Below the pieces are notes generated by a model, which worked only from the letters and a program-made list of their open reading frames with translations, made no database searches and was not told the DNA's origin. The position numbers and the translations under genes were made by a program. A stretch of DNA of 64,000 nt from an uncultured Lachnospiraceae bacterium. GTDB taxonomy: Bacteria; Bacillota; Clostridia; Lachnospirales; Lachnospiraceae. Where the stretch lies: contig CANRMI010000002.1 in assembly GCA_947631685.1 (NCBI GenBank), positions 62,001 to 126,000 of the forward strand, read 5' to 3'. This document shows positions 27,742-35,731 of this stretch, one piece after another (positions within the stretch are counted from its first letter, which is position 1; each line of letters opens with the position of its first letter).

Positions 27742-28287
27742 ATGGAAATATATGAAGGAAGACCTGAAGATGCGGCTGGAAAACTGCCGCGGGAAATGAG
27801 GACCTATGATTTTCTGGATGCGCTGGGCATTTCCTATCAGCGGACCGATCATGAACCGGCAAATAATATGGATGCCTGCAACGAGATTGACGCGGTGCTG
27901 GGCATTGTGATCTGCAAGAATCTGTTTCTCTGTAACAGACAGAAAGATCGTTTTTACCTTTTGATGATGCCCGGAAATAAAAAGTTCAGGACCAAAGAAC
28001 TGTCCCCCCAGATCGGCTCCGCAAGACTGTCTTTCGCCAGTCCGGAGGATATGTTGAAATATCTCGATATTGAACCCGGTTCCGTCAGCATTATGGGATT
28101 GATGAACGACAAAGAAGGCGCGGTACAGCTGTTGATTGACGAAGACGTATTGAAGGGGGAATATCTGGGCTGCCACCCGTGTGTATGTACCTCCAGTTTG
28201 AAAATGAGAACAAAAGATGTGATCGAAAAATTTTTACCGGCGACAGGGCATACCTATCAGGCGGTCCACCTCACCGGAGAGGATTGA
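27742..28287 (+). CDS. Prolyl-tRNA editing deacylase (YbaK/ProX family)
   Basis: A 181-residue stand-alone editing protein of the YbaK/EbsC/ProX family, related to the insertion domain of bacterial prolyl-tRNA synthetase. These enzymes hydrolyse mischarged tRNAs, in the ProX branch alanyl-tRNA(Pro). The family lysine appears in GIVICKNLFLCNRQKDRFYLL region (Lys near residue 58), and LGCHPCVCTSSLKMRT is the typical C-terminal block around the GxHP motif. AAGGAG lies ten bases before the ATG. It has its own promoter. Substrate choice within the family is inferred and not proven by the sequence. Confidence 0.85.
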   Translation: MEIYEGRPEDAAGKLPREMRTYDFLDALGISYQRTDHEPANNMDACNEIDAVLGIVICKNLFLCNRQKDRFYLLMMPGNKKFRTKELSPQIGSARLSFASPEDMLKYLDIEPGSVSIMGLMNDKEGAVQLLIDEDVLKGEYLGCHPCVCTSSLKMRTKDVIEKFLPATGHTYQAVHLTGED

Positions 28288-28365
28288 GGCAGTTTTTTTA
28301 CAGCGAAAAATAGGAAGAGACTCTGTTTATTGATAAAAATGCTGACGAGGGAAAGGAGCTTTTAA

Positions 28366-29475
28366 ATGAAATACAGAACGAATCGGAGAACCGGGGACAA
28401 GATCAGTGAAATTGGAATGGGAACGGCTTATATTGTGGAAGCGGACAAAAATGAGGCGGTTCGCGCGGTAAGGCGGGCATACGAGGGCGGTATCAACTAT
28501 TTTGACCTTGCCGCCGGGGACGGGACCGCATTTTCCATTTTCGGAGAGGCACTGTCGGATGTGCGGGATCAGGTAATGTATCAGATCCATTTCGGAGCGG
28601 ACTATTCCAGGGTTACATACGGCTGGACGCTGGATCTGGACGCGGTAAAGCGCTCTGTGGACAGGCAGCTTCGGGACTTGAAAACGGATTATATCAATTA
28701 CGGGTTTATTCATTGCATGGATTCTTCTTCGGATTGGGCGCGTTACCAAAAGAACGGTATTTTGCAATACCTGTTGGACATGAAAAGTCAGGGCGTGGTC
28801 AGGCACGTGGGAGCATCCTCCCATACCCCGGCCGTGATCCGCGGGATATTGGATGCGGATCTGATCGATATGCTGATGTTTTCGGTCAATCCGGCCTATG
28901 ACTACCATCAGGGGGAATACGCGTACGGCAGTGTGGACGAGCGGGCGGAGGTCTACAGGCAATGTGAAAAGCAGGGGGTAGGAATATCCGTCATGAAGCC
29001 GTTTTCAGGCGGGCAGCTTCTGGATGGGAAAACCTCTCCCTTTGGAAAAGCGCTTACGCCGTACCAGTGTATCCGTTATGCGCTGGACAAGCCGGGAGTA
29101 CTGACGGTGCTGCCCGGCGCGCAGAGCGTAAAGGAAGTGGATTTTTTGCTGCAATATGAAGAACAGCCAGAAAGCGCGCTGGATTACAGTGTGATCGGCA
29201 GCTTTGCCCCGCCGGAGGCAAGCGGAAAATGTGTGTACTGCAATCACTGTGAGCCCTGCCCTGCCGGAATAGACATCGGTGCCGTGAACAAATTTTATGA
29301 TCTGGCAAGGATTGGAGACGATATGGCCCGGGAGCATTACCGGGCGCTGGAAAAGAACGCGGCCGATTGTATTGGCTGCGGCCATTGCCGCAGCCGGTGT
29401 CCGTTCTCCGTAGATCAGGTAAAGCGGATGCGGGAGATAAAGGAGTATTTTGACGGTAAAGCTGTGCGGTGTTGA
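28366..29475 (+). CDS. Aldo/keto reductase with C-terminal 4Fe-4S ferredoxin domain
   Basis: A 369-residue protein with an aldo/keto reductase barrel (about 1-280) and a dicluster ferredoxin-like C terminus (about 285-369). The barrel keeps the Asp of INYFDLAAGDG and GFIHCMD, but the usual catalytic Tyr after the Asp is not obvious, as in other members of this ferredoxin-linked branch. The two cluster motifs are CVYCNHCEPCP and CIGCGHCRSRCPF. Such proteins are common in anaerobic Clostridia and are thought to transfer electrons between ferredoxin and NAD(P)H-dependent chemistry; the substrate is unknown. It is a single gene, convergent with the next. Confidence 0.88.
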   Translation: MKYRTNRRTGDKISEIGMGTAYIVEADKNEAVRAVRRAYEGGINYFDLAAGDGTAFSIFGEALSDVRDQVMYQIHFGADYSRVTYGWTLDLDAVKRSVDRQLRDLKTDYINYGFIHCMDSSSDWARYQKNGILQYLLDMKSQGVVRHVGASSHTPAVIRGILDADLIDMLMFSVNPAYDYHQGEYAYGSVDERAEVYRQCEKQGVGISVMKPFSGGQLLDGKTSPFGKALTPYQCIRYALDKPGVLTVLPGAQSVKEVDFLLQYEEQPESALDYSVIGSFAPPEASGKCVYCNHCEPCPAGIDIGAVNKFYDLARIGDDMAREHYRALEKNAADCIGCGHCRSRCPFSVDQVKRMREIKEYFDGKAVRC

Positions 29476-29531
29476 CAGGGTACTTGTGGATATGAGAGCA
29501 GGATAAAAGCTGATAATGCGGCACCCCGGGT

Positions 29532-31175
29532 TTATTTTACCAGATACACGCTAAGGTTTGTGCTGTTGAACAGATACTGGGCATCAAGCTCCCGGCCAAG
29601 TTCTTCCTCAAACAATTCTAATGCGTGGGGAGAGTATTCCTTAAACAGGTATAGAATAAAGGAATCTCTGCCGCGCAGCTGTTGAATTGCGGCCCTGTCT
29701 TCGATGGTATCGTCAGTGGTCAGAAAACATATTTCATTTGGGATCAGCCAGTCATAGTACGAATAGACACCTCCTGTGGGACCGTACACAACCCAGGGTA
29801 TATCTTTATATGATTGAAGCACTGTTACATCTTTTCCTTCCTGAAAGAGGTAGGTAATCCCACGACCCTTATCAATAACAAGAAGTTCTCCGACAAAAAT
29901 GATAACAGAAAGGGCGAAAGCAGCAAACAATACAGTCAGCCTGCGTATCTTTTCAGCTTTGATCTTAGAAAATATGAATTGAAGCAGCAGAAGGGCACCC
30001 CAAGCCATGCAAAACATCATCAAAGTAAATGCGCTCCAAAGGTAACGTTCTTCCCACTCGGCTGGTAAGGTAAAGCACACTATCAATTGATAAGCCTGTG
30101 CGGTCAACACGACAAGAAGAAATCCGATAAGAAGTCTTTTTTCTTTATGTTTATATAGCAGTATTCCACCACCTATAATGCATCCAAACATAAGGAACAA
30201 ACCGATTGCCACCGGAGTATTGTTCCCAAAAATGGAGTGGGACAAGCATTCATAGCCCCAAGCTATCTGCTTCCATTTAGATGCCGAGAAATCAAACAGG
30301 GAAAACAAAGCGGTTTGTCCTTTTCCCCGATTTAAATTCCATCTGCAATAGGGAAAGATCTGTATGGTAGAAAGAAGAGCAAGAACGAAATCAGCGCACC
30401 AGATCAGAACACAATGAAATTCCCTGGAATGCCAAAAATGGCGCCTGTATTTTTGAAAAGATCGAATTAACAGCCCCAGGCAGCAAAAAAAGGAAGTAAC
30501 GCCATAAAAAATCCAAAAGTCATAGTGAGTCAGGAATCCAATGACGCTGGCCAAATACAACCCAATAAAGCTGAATGCCGATAATCTGCTTTTTTGAACG
30601 CTGCTTAAGATCCACATTGCTGTAAGCAGTAATAATACCTGTGCCCATAAAAGCATGAGGTACATCCGCAGGGTAGTAGCCTGCTCCAATACCAGGCGGT
30701 TAACAATAAATGTCAATGCAGCAGTAATGCCGGCTGAAACAGGACTTTTTATAAGCCGTAGGAACAGAAAATATACGGTTTCCAATAAAAATAAATATAA
30801 AAAAAGATTTATACTGAGCCCGATCCAGATAGAAGCGCTTCCCTTAAAGAATAACAGCGAGACAATACGAAATAGCCAAAAATATAGTGGTACATGATCC
30901 ATGTATAAACGAGTAGTAATGGCGTTTAAGTCAAGTTTGTCACTATCGGCGGCAAAAAAGGCTTCTATATCGGATCCTGACATCCATTTGTCCACAGAGG
31001 CGTTCGGCCAATTCTGTTCAAAACCGTTTGCGGATTCATAGGTATATATTTCATCACAAAACCAGACCTGCTTTTTATTTCCCCAGAACAGCAGGGATAT
31101 TGTACCTAAGACCAGCAAAATCAGTGCTATACCAAGTACCTGTATTTTTGACCGAAAGGTATTTTGCATATGCAT
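29532..31175 (-). CDS. GT39-like polytopic membrane protein, AT-rich
   Basis: A 547-residue protein with about 11-13 hydrophobic segments. After the first helix it has WFCDEIYTYESANG, which fits the acidic catalytic site in the first external loop of GT39/ArnT-type glycosyltransferases that use polyprenyl-phosphate sugars; DHVPLYFW later in the same loop is also characteristic. Thus it may glycosylate a wall polymer or lipid, but donor and acceptor are unknown. TAGGAG lies six bases before the ATG. The gene is visibly richer in A+T and in rare codons such as ATA and AGA than its neighbours, suggesting acquisition by transfer. Confidence 0.65.
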   Translation of the reverse strand: MHMQNTFRSKIQVLGIALILLVLGTISLLFWGNKKQVWFCDEIYTYESANGFEQNWPNASVDKWMSGSDIEAFFAADSDKLDLNAITTRLYMDHVPLYFWLFRIVSLLFFKGSASIWIGLSINLFLYLFLLETVYFLFLRLIKSPVSAGITAALTFIVNRLVLEQATTLRMYLMLLWAQVLLLLTAMWILSSVQKSRLSAFSFIGLYLASVIGFLTHYDFWIFYGVTSFFCCLGLLIRSFQKYRRHFWHSREFHCVLIWCADFVLALLSTIQIFPYCRWNLNRGKGQTALFSLFDFSASKWKQIAWGYECLSHSIFGNNTPVAIGLFLMFGCIIGGGILLYKHKEKRLLIGFLLVVLTAQAYQLIVCFTLPAEWEERYLWSAFTLMMFCMAWGALLLLQFIFSKIKAEKIRRLTVLFAAFALSVIIFVGELLVIDKGRGITYLFQEGKDVTVLQSYKDIPWVVYGPTGGVYSYYDWLIPNEICFLTTDDTIEDRAAIQQLRGRDSFILYLFKEYSPHALELFEEELGRELDAQYLFNSTNLSVYLVK

Positions 31176-31209
31176 AGAAAACTCCTATAAAAATTTGTTT
31201 CATTAATAC

Positions 31210-31737
31210 TCAATGCGATGTTTTTTCCGGTTCCGGATACTCCACCCCAAAGGTTTCCACGGTCACGGATTTCATTTTCTGTTTCTTTAACGGCCGATCA
31301 CTGTAATCGGTGGCTGTTTCGGCGATCTTGTTCACCACATCCATTCCCTCGGTTATCTTTCCGAATGCCGCGTAGGAGCCGTCCAGATGGGGCGCGTCCT
31401 TGTGCATGATGAAAAACTGGGAACCTGCGGAATCAGGATGCATACTGCGGGCCATGGAAAGCACGCCGGCGGTGTGCTTTAAATGGTTCTCCACGCCGTT
31501 GGTGGAAAATTCTCCCTTGATGCTGTAGCCGGGGCCGCCGCAGCCGGTTCCCTCCGGATCGCCGCCCTGCAGCATGAAGCCTTTGATTACGCGGTGAAAG
31601 ATCAGGCCGTCGTAAAAATGCTTCTGTATCAGGCTGATAAAATTATTGACGGAAATGGGGGCGATGTCGGGGTAGAGCTCCAGCTTCATGACATCGCCGT
31701 TTTCCATAGTGATCGTTACGATAGGATTCTGTGCCAT
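31210..31737 (-). CDS. ppiB: Cyclophilin-type peptidyl-prolyl isomerase
   Basis: A 175-residue cytosolic cyclophilin. The catalytic region FHRVIKGFMLQGGDP with Arg and the GSQFFIM block near residue 105-110 are intact, and HLDGSYAAFGKI is the usual C-terminal motif. It lacks a signal peptide, so it acts inside the cell in protein folding. AAGGAAG lies before the ATG. It is transcribed away from the GNAT gene; the 72-base gap holds promoters in both directions. The following minus-strand gene starts 34 bases after its stop. Confidence 0.93.
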   Translation of the reverse strand: MAQNPIVTITMENGDVMKLELYPDIAPISVNNFISLIQKHFYDGLIFHRVIKGFMLQGGDPEGTGCGGPGYSIKGEFSTNGVENHLKHTAGVLSMARSMHPDSAGSQFFIMHKDAPHLDGSYAAFGKITEGMDVVNKIAETATDYSDRPLKKQKMKSVTVETFGVEYPEPEKTSH

Positions 31738-31754
31738 CTTGTTCTTCCTTTCCT

Positions 31755-31784
31755 TTGCAAATTGATTTACAATACAGTTATACT
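31755..31784 (+). promoter_or_regulatory. Promoter of the GNAT gene, overlapping a divergent one
   Basis: TTGCAA (31755-31760) and TATACT (31779-31784) with 18-base spacing face right. On the opposite strand a TTGTTT and TAGTAT pair at 17 bases in the same gap could serve the cyclophilin gene, so the two promoters overlap. Confidence 0.45.
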
Positions 31785-31809
31785 ACATCATTTCAGAGGA
31801 AAAAACAAG

Positions 31810-32613
31810 ATGAAACGGCTGCTGCGCAAAGTGGTGATCTGCATGGAAAGAGAGAATTTTCAAATACCCGCATACCGGGAAGAAGGCGTGCTGTATGTGA
31901 CCGGTCAGGCAGAACTGGCGTCAGAACTGGCAAATAGAGGACTGCCGGTGCTGGGAATCTTAAACGAGAACAACAGGGACGCTTCCTTTGGGAAGACCAG
32001 GTTTCTGGCGGAAGCGCCGGAAGCCCTGCCGGAAGTTTCTAAAGCCCTGGCTCTGCCAGAAAAAGCAACGGATTACCTGGAAAGGGTGTACCGCCGTTAT
32101 GTGGGGGAGCCCTGGGAGATACTGGAAACAGAGCGCTGTACGCTGCGGGAAAGTACGGAGGAGGACGTGGAAGCTTTTTACAGCATTTACGAAGAGCCTT
32201 CCATTACCCGCTATATGGAACCTCTTTTTGCGGACAAAGAGGAGGAAAAAAACTATATTCGGCAATACCGGGAAAATATGTATGAATTTTACGGCTTTGG
32301 TATCTGGAGCGTACTCTTAAAGGAAACGGGAGAGCTGATCGGCAGGGCTGGACTGGATATGCGGGCAGGATTTGAGACGCCGGAGCTGGGATTTGTGGTG
32401 GGCGTACCCTGGCAGGGCAGAGGCCTGGCGGAAGAGATCTGCAGGGCGGTTTTAGCTTATGCGGAGAAAGAGCTGGGTATTACCCAGGTGCAGGCTATGG
32501 TGGAGCCGGAAAATGCCGTTTCCCTCAGGCTTTTGAAAAAGCTGGGTTTTCAAAAGTCGGGGGAATATGACGAGGGCGGAAAACATTATTTTCTGCTTCT
32601 ATACGGCGGTTGA
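31810..32613 (+). CDS. GNAT acetyltransferase with N-terminal extra domain
   Basis: A 267-residue protein. Residues from about 100 to 267 form a RimJ/RimL-type GNAT fold: LETERCTLRESTEEDVEAFY at the start, the acetyl-CoA site VGVPWQGRGLAEEI, and ENAVSLRLLKKLGF near the end. Residues 1-95 form a small extra domain (VLYVTGQAELASELANRG) seen in other clostridial GNATs, perhaps a remnant HAD-like fold. I start at ATG 31810, nine bases after AGAGGA; ATG 31843 is possible, and frame extends upstream without sense. The acyl acceptor is unknown. Confidence 0.8.
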   Translation: MKRLLRKVVICMERENFQIPAYREEGVLYVTGQAELASELANRGLPVLGILNENNRDASFGKTRFLAEAPEALPEVSKALALPEKATDYLERVYRRYVGEPWEILETERCTLRESTEEDVEAFYSIYEEPSITRYMEPLFADKEEEKNYIRQYRENMYEFYGFGIWSVLLKETGELIGRAGLDMRAGFETPELGFVVGVPWQGRGLAEEICRAVLAYAEKELGITQVQAMVEPENAVSLRLLKKLGFQKSGEYDEGGKHYFLLLYGG

Positions 32614-32627
32614 GGCAAAAGCCCATG

Positions 32628-33047
32628 TCAGCCTTTTTCTTCAGCCAATGCGGCCAGCGCTTCATAAAACGCGGGAAAGCTTTTCTGCAGCCGTATGGGA
32701 AAGCCGCCGGCGTCCAGAAAGCAGTGCTCTGAGCTGGCTTCGCAGACGGTTTTTCCCTCCGCGTTGGACATGGTATAGCGAAGCTTTAATTTAACGCCTT
32801 TGAATTCTTCTACCGTTACTGAAATGCGGACCGTGTCCGGGAATCTGGTGGCGGCTCTGTAGCGGCACTCCACCGAGACCACCGGGGATGCGATCCCCAG
32901 GGCCTCCAGTTTGTCAAAGGGCCAGCCGATCTTAGAAAGCAGCTCCACTCTGGCCTCTTCCATCCAGCGTATATAATTGGAGTGGTGGGTGATTCCCATT
33001 TTGTCGGTTTCATAATATTGTACTTTATGCTCATAAATTTCCTGCAT
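32628..33047 (-). CDS. Acyl-CoA thioesterase, YbgC/4HBT family
   Basis: A 139-residue hot-dog-fold thioesterase. The family motif YYETDKMGITHHSNYIRWMEE (about 7-28) holds the catalytic Asp and the His-Asn pair. Such enzymes hydrolyse short acyl-CoA or acyl-ACP; the chain preference is unknown. I choose ATG 33047 since AAAGGAG lies nine bases upstream; an ATG at 33074 has no ribosome binding site. It converges with the GNAT gene and is divergent from the PII gene. Confidence 0.88.
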   Translation of the reverse strand: MQEIYEHKVQYYETDKMGITHHSNYIRWMEEARVELLSKIGWPFDKLEALGIASPVVSVECRYRAATRFPDTVRISVTVEEFKGVKLKLRYTMSNAEGKTVCEASSEHCFLDAGGFPIRLQKSFPAFYEALAALAEEKG

Positions 33048-33056
33048 GATCCGTGG

Positions 33057-33063
33057 CTCCTTT
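33057..33063 (-). promoter_or_regulatory. Ribosome binding site fixing the thioesterase start
   Basis: AAAGGAG on the minus strand, nine bases before ATG 33047. Confidence 0.6.
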
Positions 33064-33087
33064 CGATAAGACATATTTTACACAAAC

Positions 33088-33116
33088 AGTATAGAACCAA
33101 TCCGGCAGACAAACAA
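33088..33116 (-). promoter_or_regulatory. Promoter of the thioesterase gene
   Basis: On the minus strand TTGTTT (33116-33111) and TATACT (33093-33088) with 17-base spacing. Confidence 0.55.
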
Positions 33117-33154
33117 GAAAAATAAAATAAAAACAAAATATTTGAAAAAAATAT

Positions 33155-33182
33155 TTGACATTCCTTTTTGTGCGTGTATAAT
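33155..33182 (+). promoter_or_regulatory. Strong promoter of the PII gene
   Basis: Consensus TTGACA (33155-33160) and TATAAT (33177-33182) with 16-base spacing, preceded by a run of A-rich tracts that could act as an UP element. One of the best promoter matches in the window. Confidence 0.8.
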
Positions 33183-33194
33183 AAGATTCAAACG

Positions 33195-33228
33195 AAGGCG
33201 TTTCTACGGGAGAAGTAGAACGTCTTTT
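33195..33228 (+). promoter_or_regulatory. Terminator-like leader hairpin ahead of the PII gene
   Basis: AAGGCG plus TTCTAC (33195-33207, one bulged T) pairs with GTAGAA plus CGTCTT (33215-33226) around a seven-base loop, followed by TTTTACCTTTTT. It begins about 13 bases after the -10 box, so it lies at the very 5' end of the transcript. This is a candidate attenuator or a 5' stabilising hairpin; I do not recognise a known riboswitch. Confidence 0.5.
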
Positions 33229-33280
33229 ACCTTTTTATGGCAAGTCCGGCGGACATTGCGGAAAGGGGTGAAGGAACTGC

Positions 33281-33619
33281 TTGAAGAAGCTGGAAATCAT
33301 TATCAGGTCGGAAAAATTAGAGGATTTAAAGTCCATTTTTGACGAATCCGAGGTGAACGGGCTCAATATCGTGAATATCATGGGCTATGGGAACCAGAAG
33401 GGCATTGTCAAGAAATACCGGGGCGAAGAGTACAAGGTGGAGATGTTGCCCAAGATCAAGGTGGAAACGGTGGTGGCGGACGAGGAAGCCGACGCCCTGA
33501 TCGACAGGGTGGTAAAAGAGATCAAAACCGGAAATTACGGGGACGGCAAGATTTTTGTCATGGATGTGCAGGATGCCATCCGGATCCGGACCGGTGAACA
33601 CGGCAACGAAGCGCTATAG
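33281..33619 (+). CDS. glnB: PII nitrogen-regulatory protein
   Basis: A 112-residue PII signal protein that senses 2-oxoglutarate and adenylate charge and controls ammonium uptake. The T-loop reads GYGNQKGIVKKYRGEEYKVE, so the tyrosine at the uridylylation position is present; the B-loop is TGNYGDGKIFV and the C-loop ends RIRTGEHG. It starts with TTG after AAGGGGTGAAGG. The gene lies just before an ammonium transporter, the normal amtB-glnK pairing in reversed order. It could equally be called glnK. A strong terminator separates it from the transporter. Confidence 0.92.
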   Translation: MKKLEIIIRSEKLEDLKSIFDESEVNGLNIVNIMGYGNQKGIVKKYRGEEYKVEMLPKIKVETVVADEEADALIDRVVKEIKTGNYGDGKIFVMDVQDAIRIRTGEHGNEAL

Positions 33620-33677
33620 GAAGAACGGGAGCGCAAGGGGCCGGATAAAACTACATAAAAAGAATGGGTTATCAAAG

Positions 33678-33724
33678 GCGATAATACGAGAGAACAGGCA
33701 GATTCTCGTGTTATCGCTTTTTTT
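33678..33724 (+). terminator. Intrinsic terminator between the PII gene and amt
   Basis: A 14-base arm (33678-33691) pairs with 33704-33717 (one G-T pair), 12-base loop, then seven T. It should stop most transcripts from the PII promoter before amt, unless read-through or antitermination occurs; no clear promoter lies between it and the amt start. Confidence 0.85.
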
Positions 33725-33751
33725 AATCAAAAAAAGTGAGGAGGAAAAATT

Positions 33752-35542
33752 ATGACAGAAGAAGTAATGAGCGCCATAAATGGCGAAGTGTACGGCGTCT
33801 GGTTTTTGATCGGTGCCGCACTGGTGTTTTGGATGCAGGCGGGGTTTGCCATGGTGGAAACAGGTTTCACCAGGGCGAAAAACGCAGGCAACATTCTGAT
33901 GAAGAACCTGATGGACTTCTGTATCGGTACGGTAGTCTTCATCCTGATCGGATTCGGATTGTTTTTGGGCGAGGATATGCTTGGCATAATCGGTAAACCC
34001 GGATTTGACGTATTTACCGATTACGCGAATTTTGACTGGTCCAATTTTGTATTTAACTTGGTATTCTGCGCGACCACGGCGACCATCGTATCCGGCGCCA
34101 TGGCTGAGAGAACCAAATTTTTATCCTACTGTATTTATTCCGCGGTGATTTCCGCGGTGATCTATCCTGTGGAAGCACACTGGACCTGGGGCGGCGGCTG
34201 GCTGGCGCAGATCGGGTTCCATGATTTTGCGGGTTCCAACTGTATTCATATGGTAGGCGGTATCAGTGCCCTGGTGGGCGCAGCGATTCTGGGCCCCCGT
34301 ATCGGAAAATTTGTAAAAGACAAGGCTGGCAAGGTGACGAAAGTCAACGCATTTCCCGGACATAATCTGCCGATAGGCTGCCTGGGTGTGTTCATCCTCT
34401 GGCTGGGCTGGTACGGATTCAACGGCGCGGCAGCCACTTCCGTTGAGGAACTGGGCTCCATCTTTGTAACCACTACCATCGCGCCTTCCGTTGCTACGGT
34501 GGTCTGCATGGTATTTACCTGGATCAAATACGGCAAGCCCGATGTTTCCATGTGTTTAAACGCTTCTCTGGCAGGTCTGGTAGCCATTACGGCTCCCTGC
34601 GACGTGTGCGACGCTTTTGGTGCTATCGTCATCGGCGCGGTTGCGGGCCTGCTGGTAGTATTCGGGGTATGGTTCCTGGATTACAAGCTGCATGTTGATG
34701 ATCCCGTGGGCGCAGTTGCGGTGCACTGCTTAAACGGTATCTGGGGTACCATTGCGGTAGGCTTGTTCGCGACGGATACCGCTCCTGCTTTTGCGAGAGG
34801 CTATGGTGACGGTGTGACCTTTGGCGCCAACCAGATCGCGGCGGAGGGCTTATTCTACGGCGGCGGCTTCAAACAGCTTGGACTGCAGCTTTTAGGTATG
34901 GGCGCTACGATAGCCTGGACAGCGGTTACCATTACCATTACTTTCCTGGTAATTAAGGCGCTGGTAGGGCTGCGTGTGACGGAAGAAGAGGAGATCGTAG
35001 GTCTGGATGCGACGGAACACGGTCTGACAAGCGCGTACGCAGGCTTCAGCATCATGGATATTTCCAATACCATGACCATGGAGGTAAACGAAAATACGGA
35101 TCTGGGAACCGGCGATTACGAGGCGGCTTCCGAGGCGCAAAAGGCGGCTGCCGTCAAGGTGGTACAGGCACCGGCCGCGGTTTCTACCGGTATGTACAAG
35201 GTAGTGGTGATCGCGAAGCTGGCAAGGTACGAGCAGCTTAAGAAAGCAATGAACGACATCGGTGTAACGGGTATGACGGTAACCCAGGTTATGGGCTGCG
35301 GTATCCAGAAGGGCGCCGGCGAGATGTACCGTGGCGTAGAAGTGGACGCGACTCTGCTGCCTAAGGTAAAGGTAGAAGTGGTTGTCAGCAAGATCCCGGT
35401 AGAGACGGTTATCAATGCCGCCAAGAAAGCGCTTTATACCGGACATATCGGAGATGGCAAGATATTTGTATACAATGTAGACAGGGTTGTAAAAGTGCGT
35501 ACCGGTGAGGAAGATTTTGCCGCTCTGCAGGATGTGGAATAA
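33752..35542 (+). CDS. amtB: Ammonium transporter fused to a C-terminal PII domain
   Basis: A 596-residue fusion. Residues 1 to about 415 are an Amt channel with 11 membrane helices; the twin-histidine pore is visible as His166 (NCIHMVGG) and His325 (VHCLNGIWG). A linker follows, then from about 481 a complete PII fold (GMYKVVVIAKLARYEQ, ALYTGHIGDGKIFVYN, VKVRTGEED). The fused T-loop reads MYRGVEVDATLLPK and lacks the uridylylation tyrosine. A strong AGTGAGGAGG precedes the ATG. The attached domain probably gates the pore directly in response to metabolites, alongside the separate PII encoded upstream. Confidence 0.93.
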   Translation: MTEEVMSAINGEVYGVWFLIGAALVFWMQAGFAMVETGFTRAKNAGNILMKNLMDFCIGTVVFILIGFGLFLGEDMLGIIGKPGFDVFTDYANFDWSNFVFNLVFCATTATIVSGAMAERTKFLSYCIYSAVISAVIYPVEAHWTWGGGWLAQIGFHDFAGSNCIHMVGGISALVGAAILGPRIGKFVKDKAGKVTKVNAFPGHNLPIGCLGVFILWLGWYGFNGAAATSVEELGSIFVTTTIAPSVATVVCMVFTWIKYGKPDVSMCLNASLAGLVAITAPCDVCDAFGAIVIGAVAGLLVVFGVWFLDYKLHVDDPVGAVAVHCLNGIWGTIAVGLFATDTAPAFARGYGDGVTFGANQIAAEGLFYGGGFKQLGLQLLGMGATIAWTAVTITITFLVIKALVGLRVTEEEEIVGLDATEHGLTSAYAGFSIMDISNTMTMEVNENTDLGTGDYEAASEAQKAAAVKVVQAPAAVSTGMYKVVVIAKLARYEQLKKAMNDIGVTGMTVTQVMGCGIQKGAGEMYRGVEVDATLLPKVKVEVVVSKIPVETVINAAKKALYTGHIGDGKIFVYNVDRVVKVRTGEEDFAALQDVE

Positions 35543-35577
35543 TGAAATAGCTGTTATCTAAACCCCTTAGTTACTAT

Positions 35578-35623
35578 ATGAAACAGGCCCTTGAGTGCTT
35601 CCCCGCTCAGGGGCTTGTTTCAT
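35578..35623 (+). other. 18-bp hairpin after amt
   Basis: Bases 35578-35595 pair with 35606-35623, 18 pairs with two G-T, around a ten-base loop. There is no T run after it in either direction, so it may be a 3'-end stabiliser or a factor-dependent stop and not a classical intrinsic terminator. Confidence 0.6.
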
Positions 35624-35658
35624 GTGAAAAGGTTTCCGTCCCAAAAGAAATCTTTTTA

Positions 35659-35687
35659 TTGTGGGTTTTACAAAAAAGAGGTAATAT
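35659..35687 (+). promoter_or_regulatory. Possible promoter of the hflKC pair
   Basis: TTGTGG (35659-35664) and TAATAT (35682-35687) with 17-base spacing. Confidence 0.4.
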
Positions 35688-35731
35688 ACTACATATAAAT
35701 AAAAATGTGCGGGAGCACAGGAGGCGGATTT

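Noticed and set aside
28262-28299. Terminator after the deacylase gene
   Set aside because: Only a five-pair stem can form before the seven T, too weak to list as a terminator.
31483-31809. Upstream extension of the GNAT frame
   Set aside because: It overlaps the cyclophilin gene on the other strand and has no ribosome binding site; the frame is open by chance.
33142-33342. Small frame in the PII promoter and leader region
   Set aside because: It spans the -35, -10 and leader hairpin and has no ribosome binding site; basic composition of random translation.
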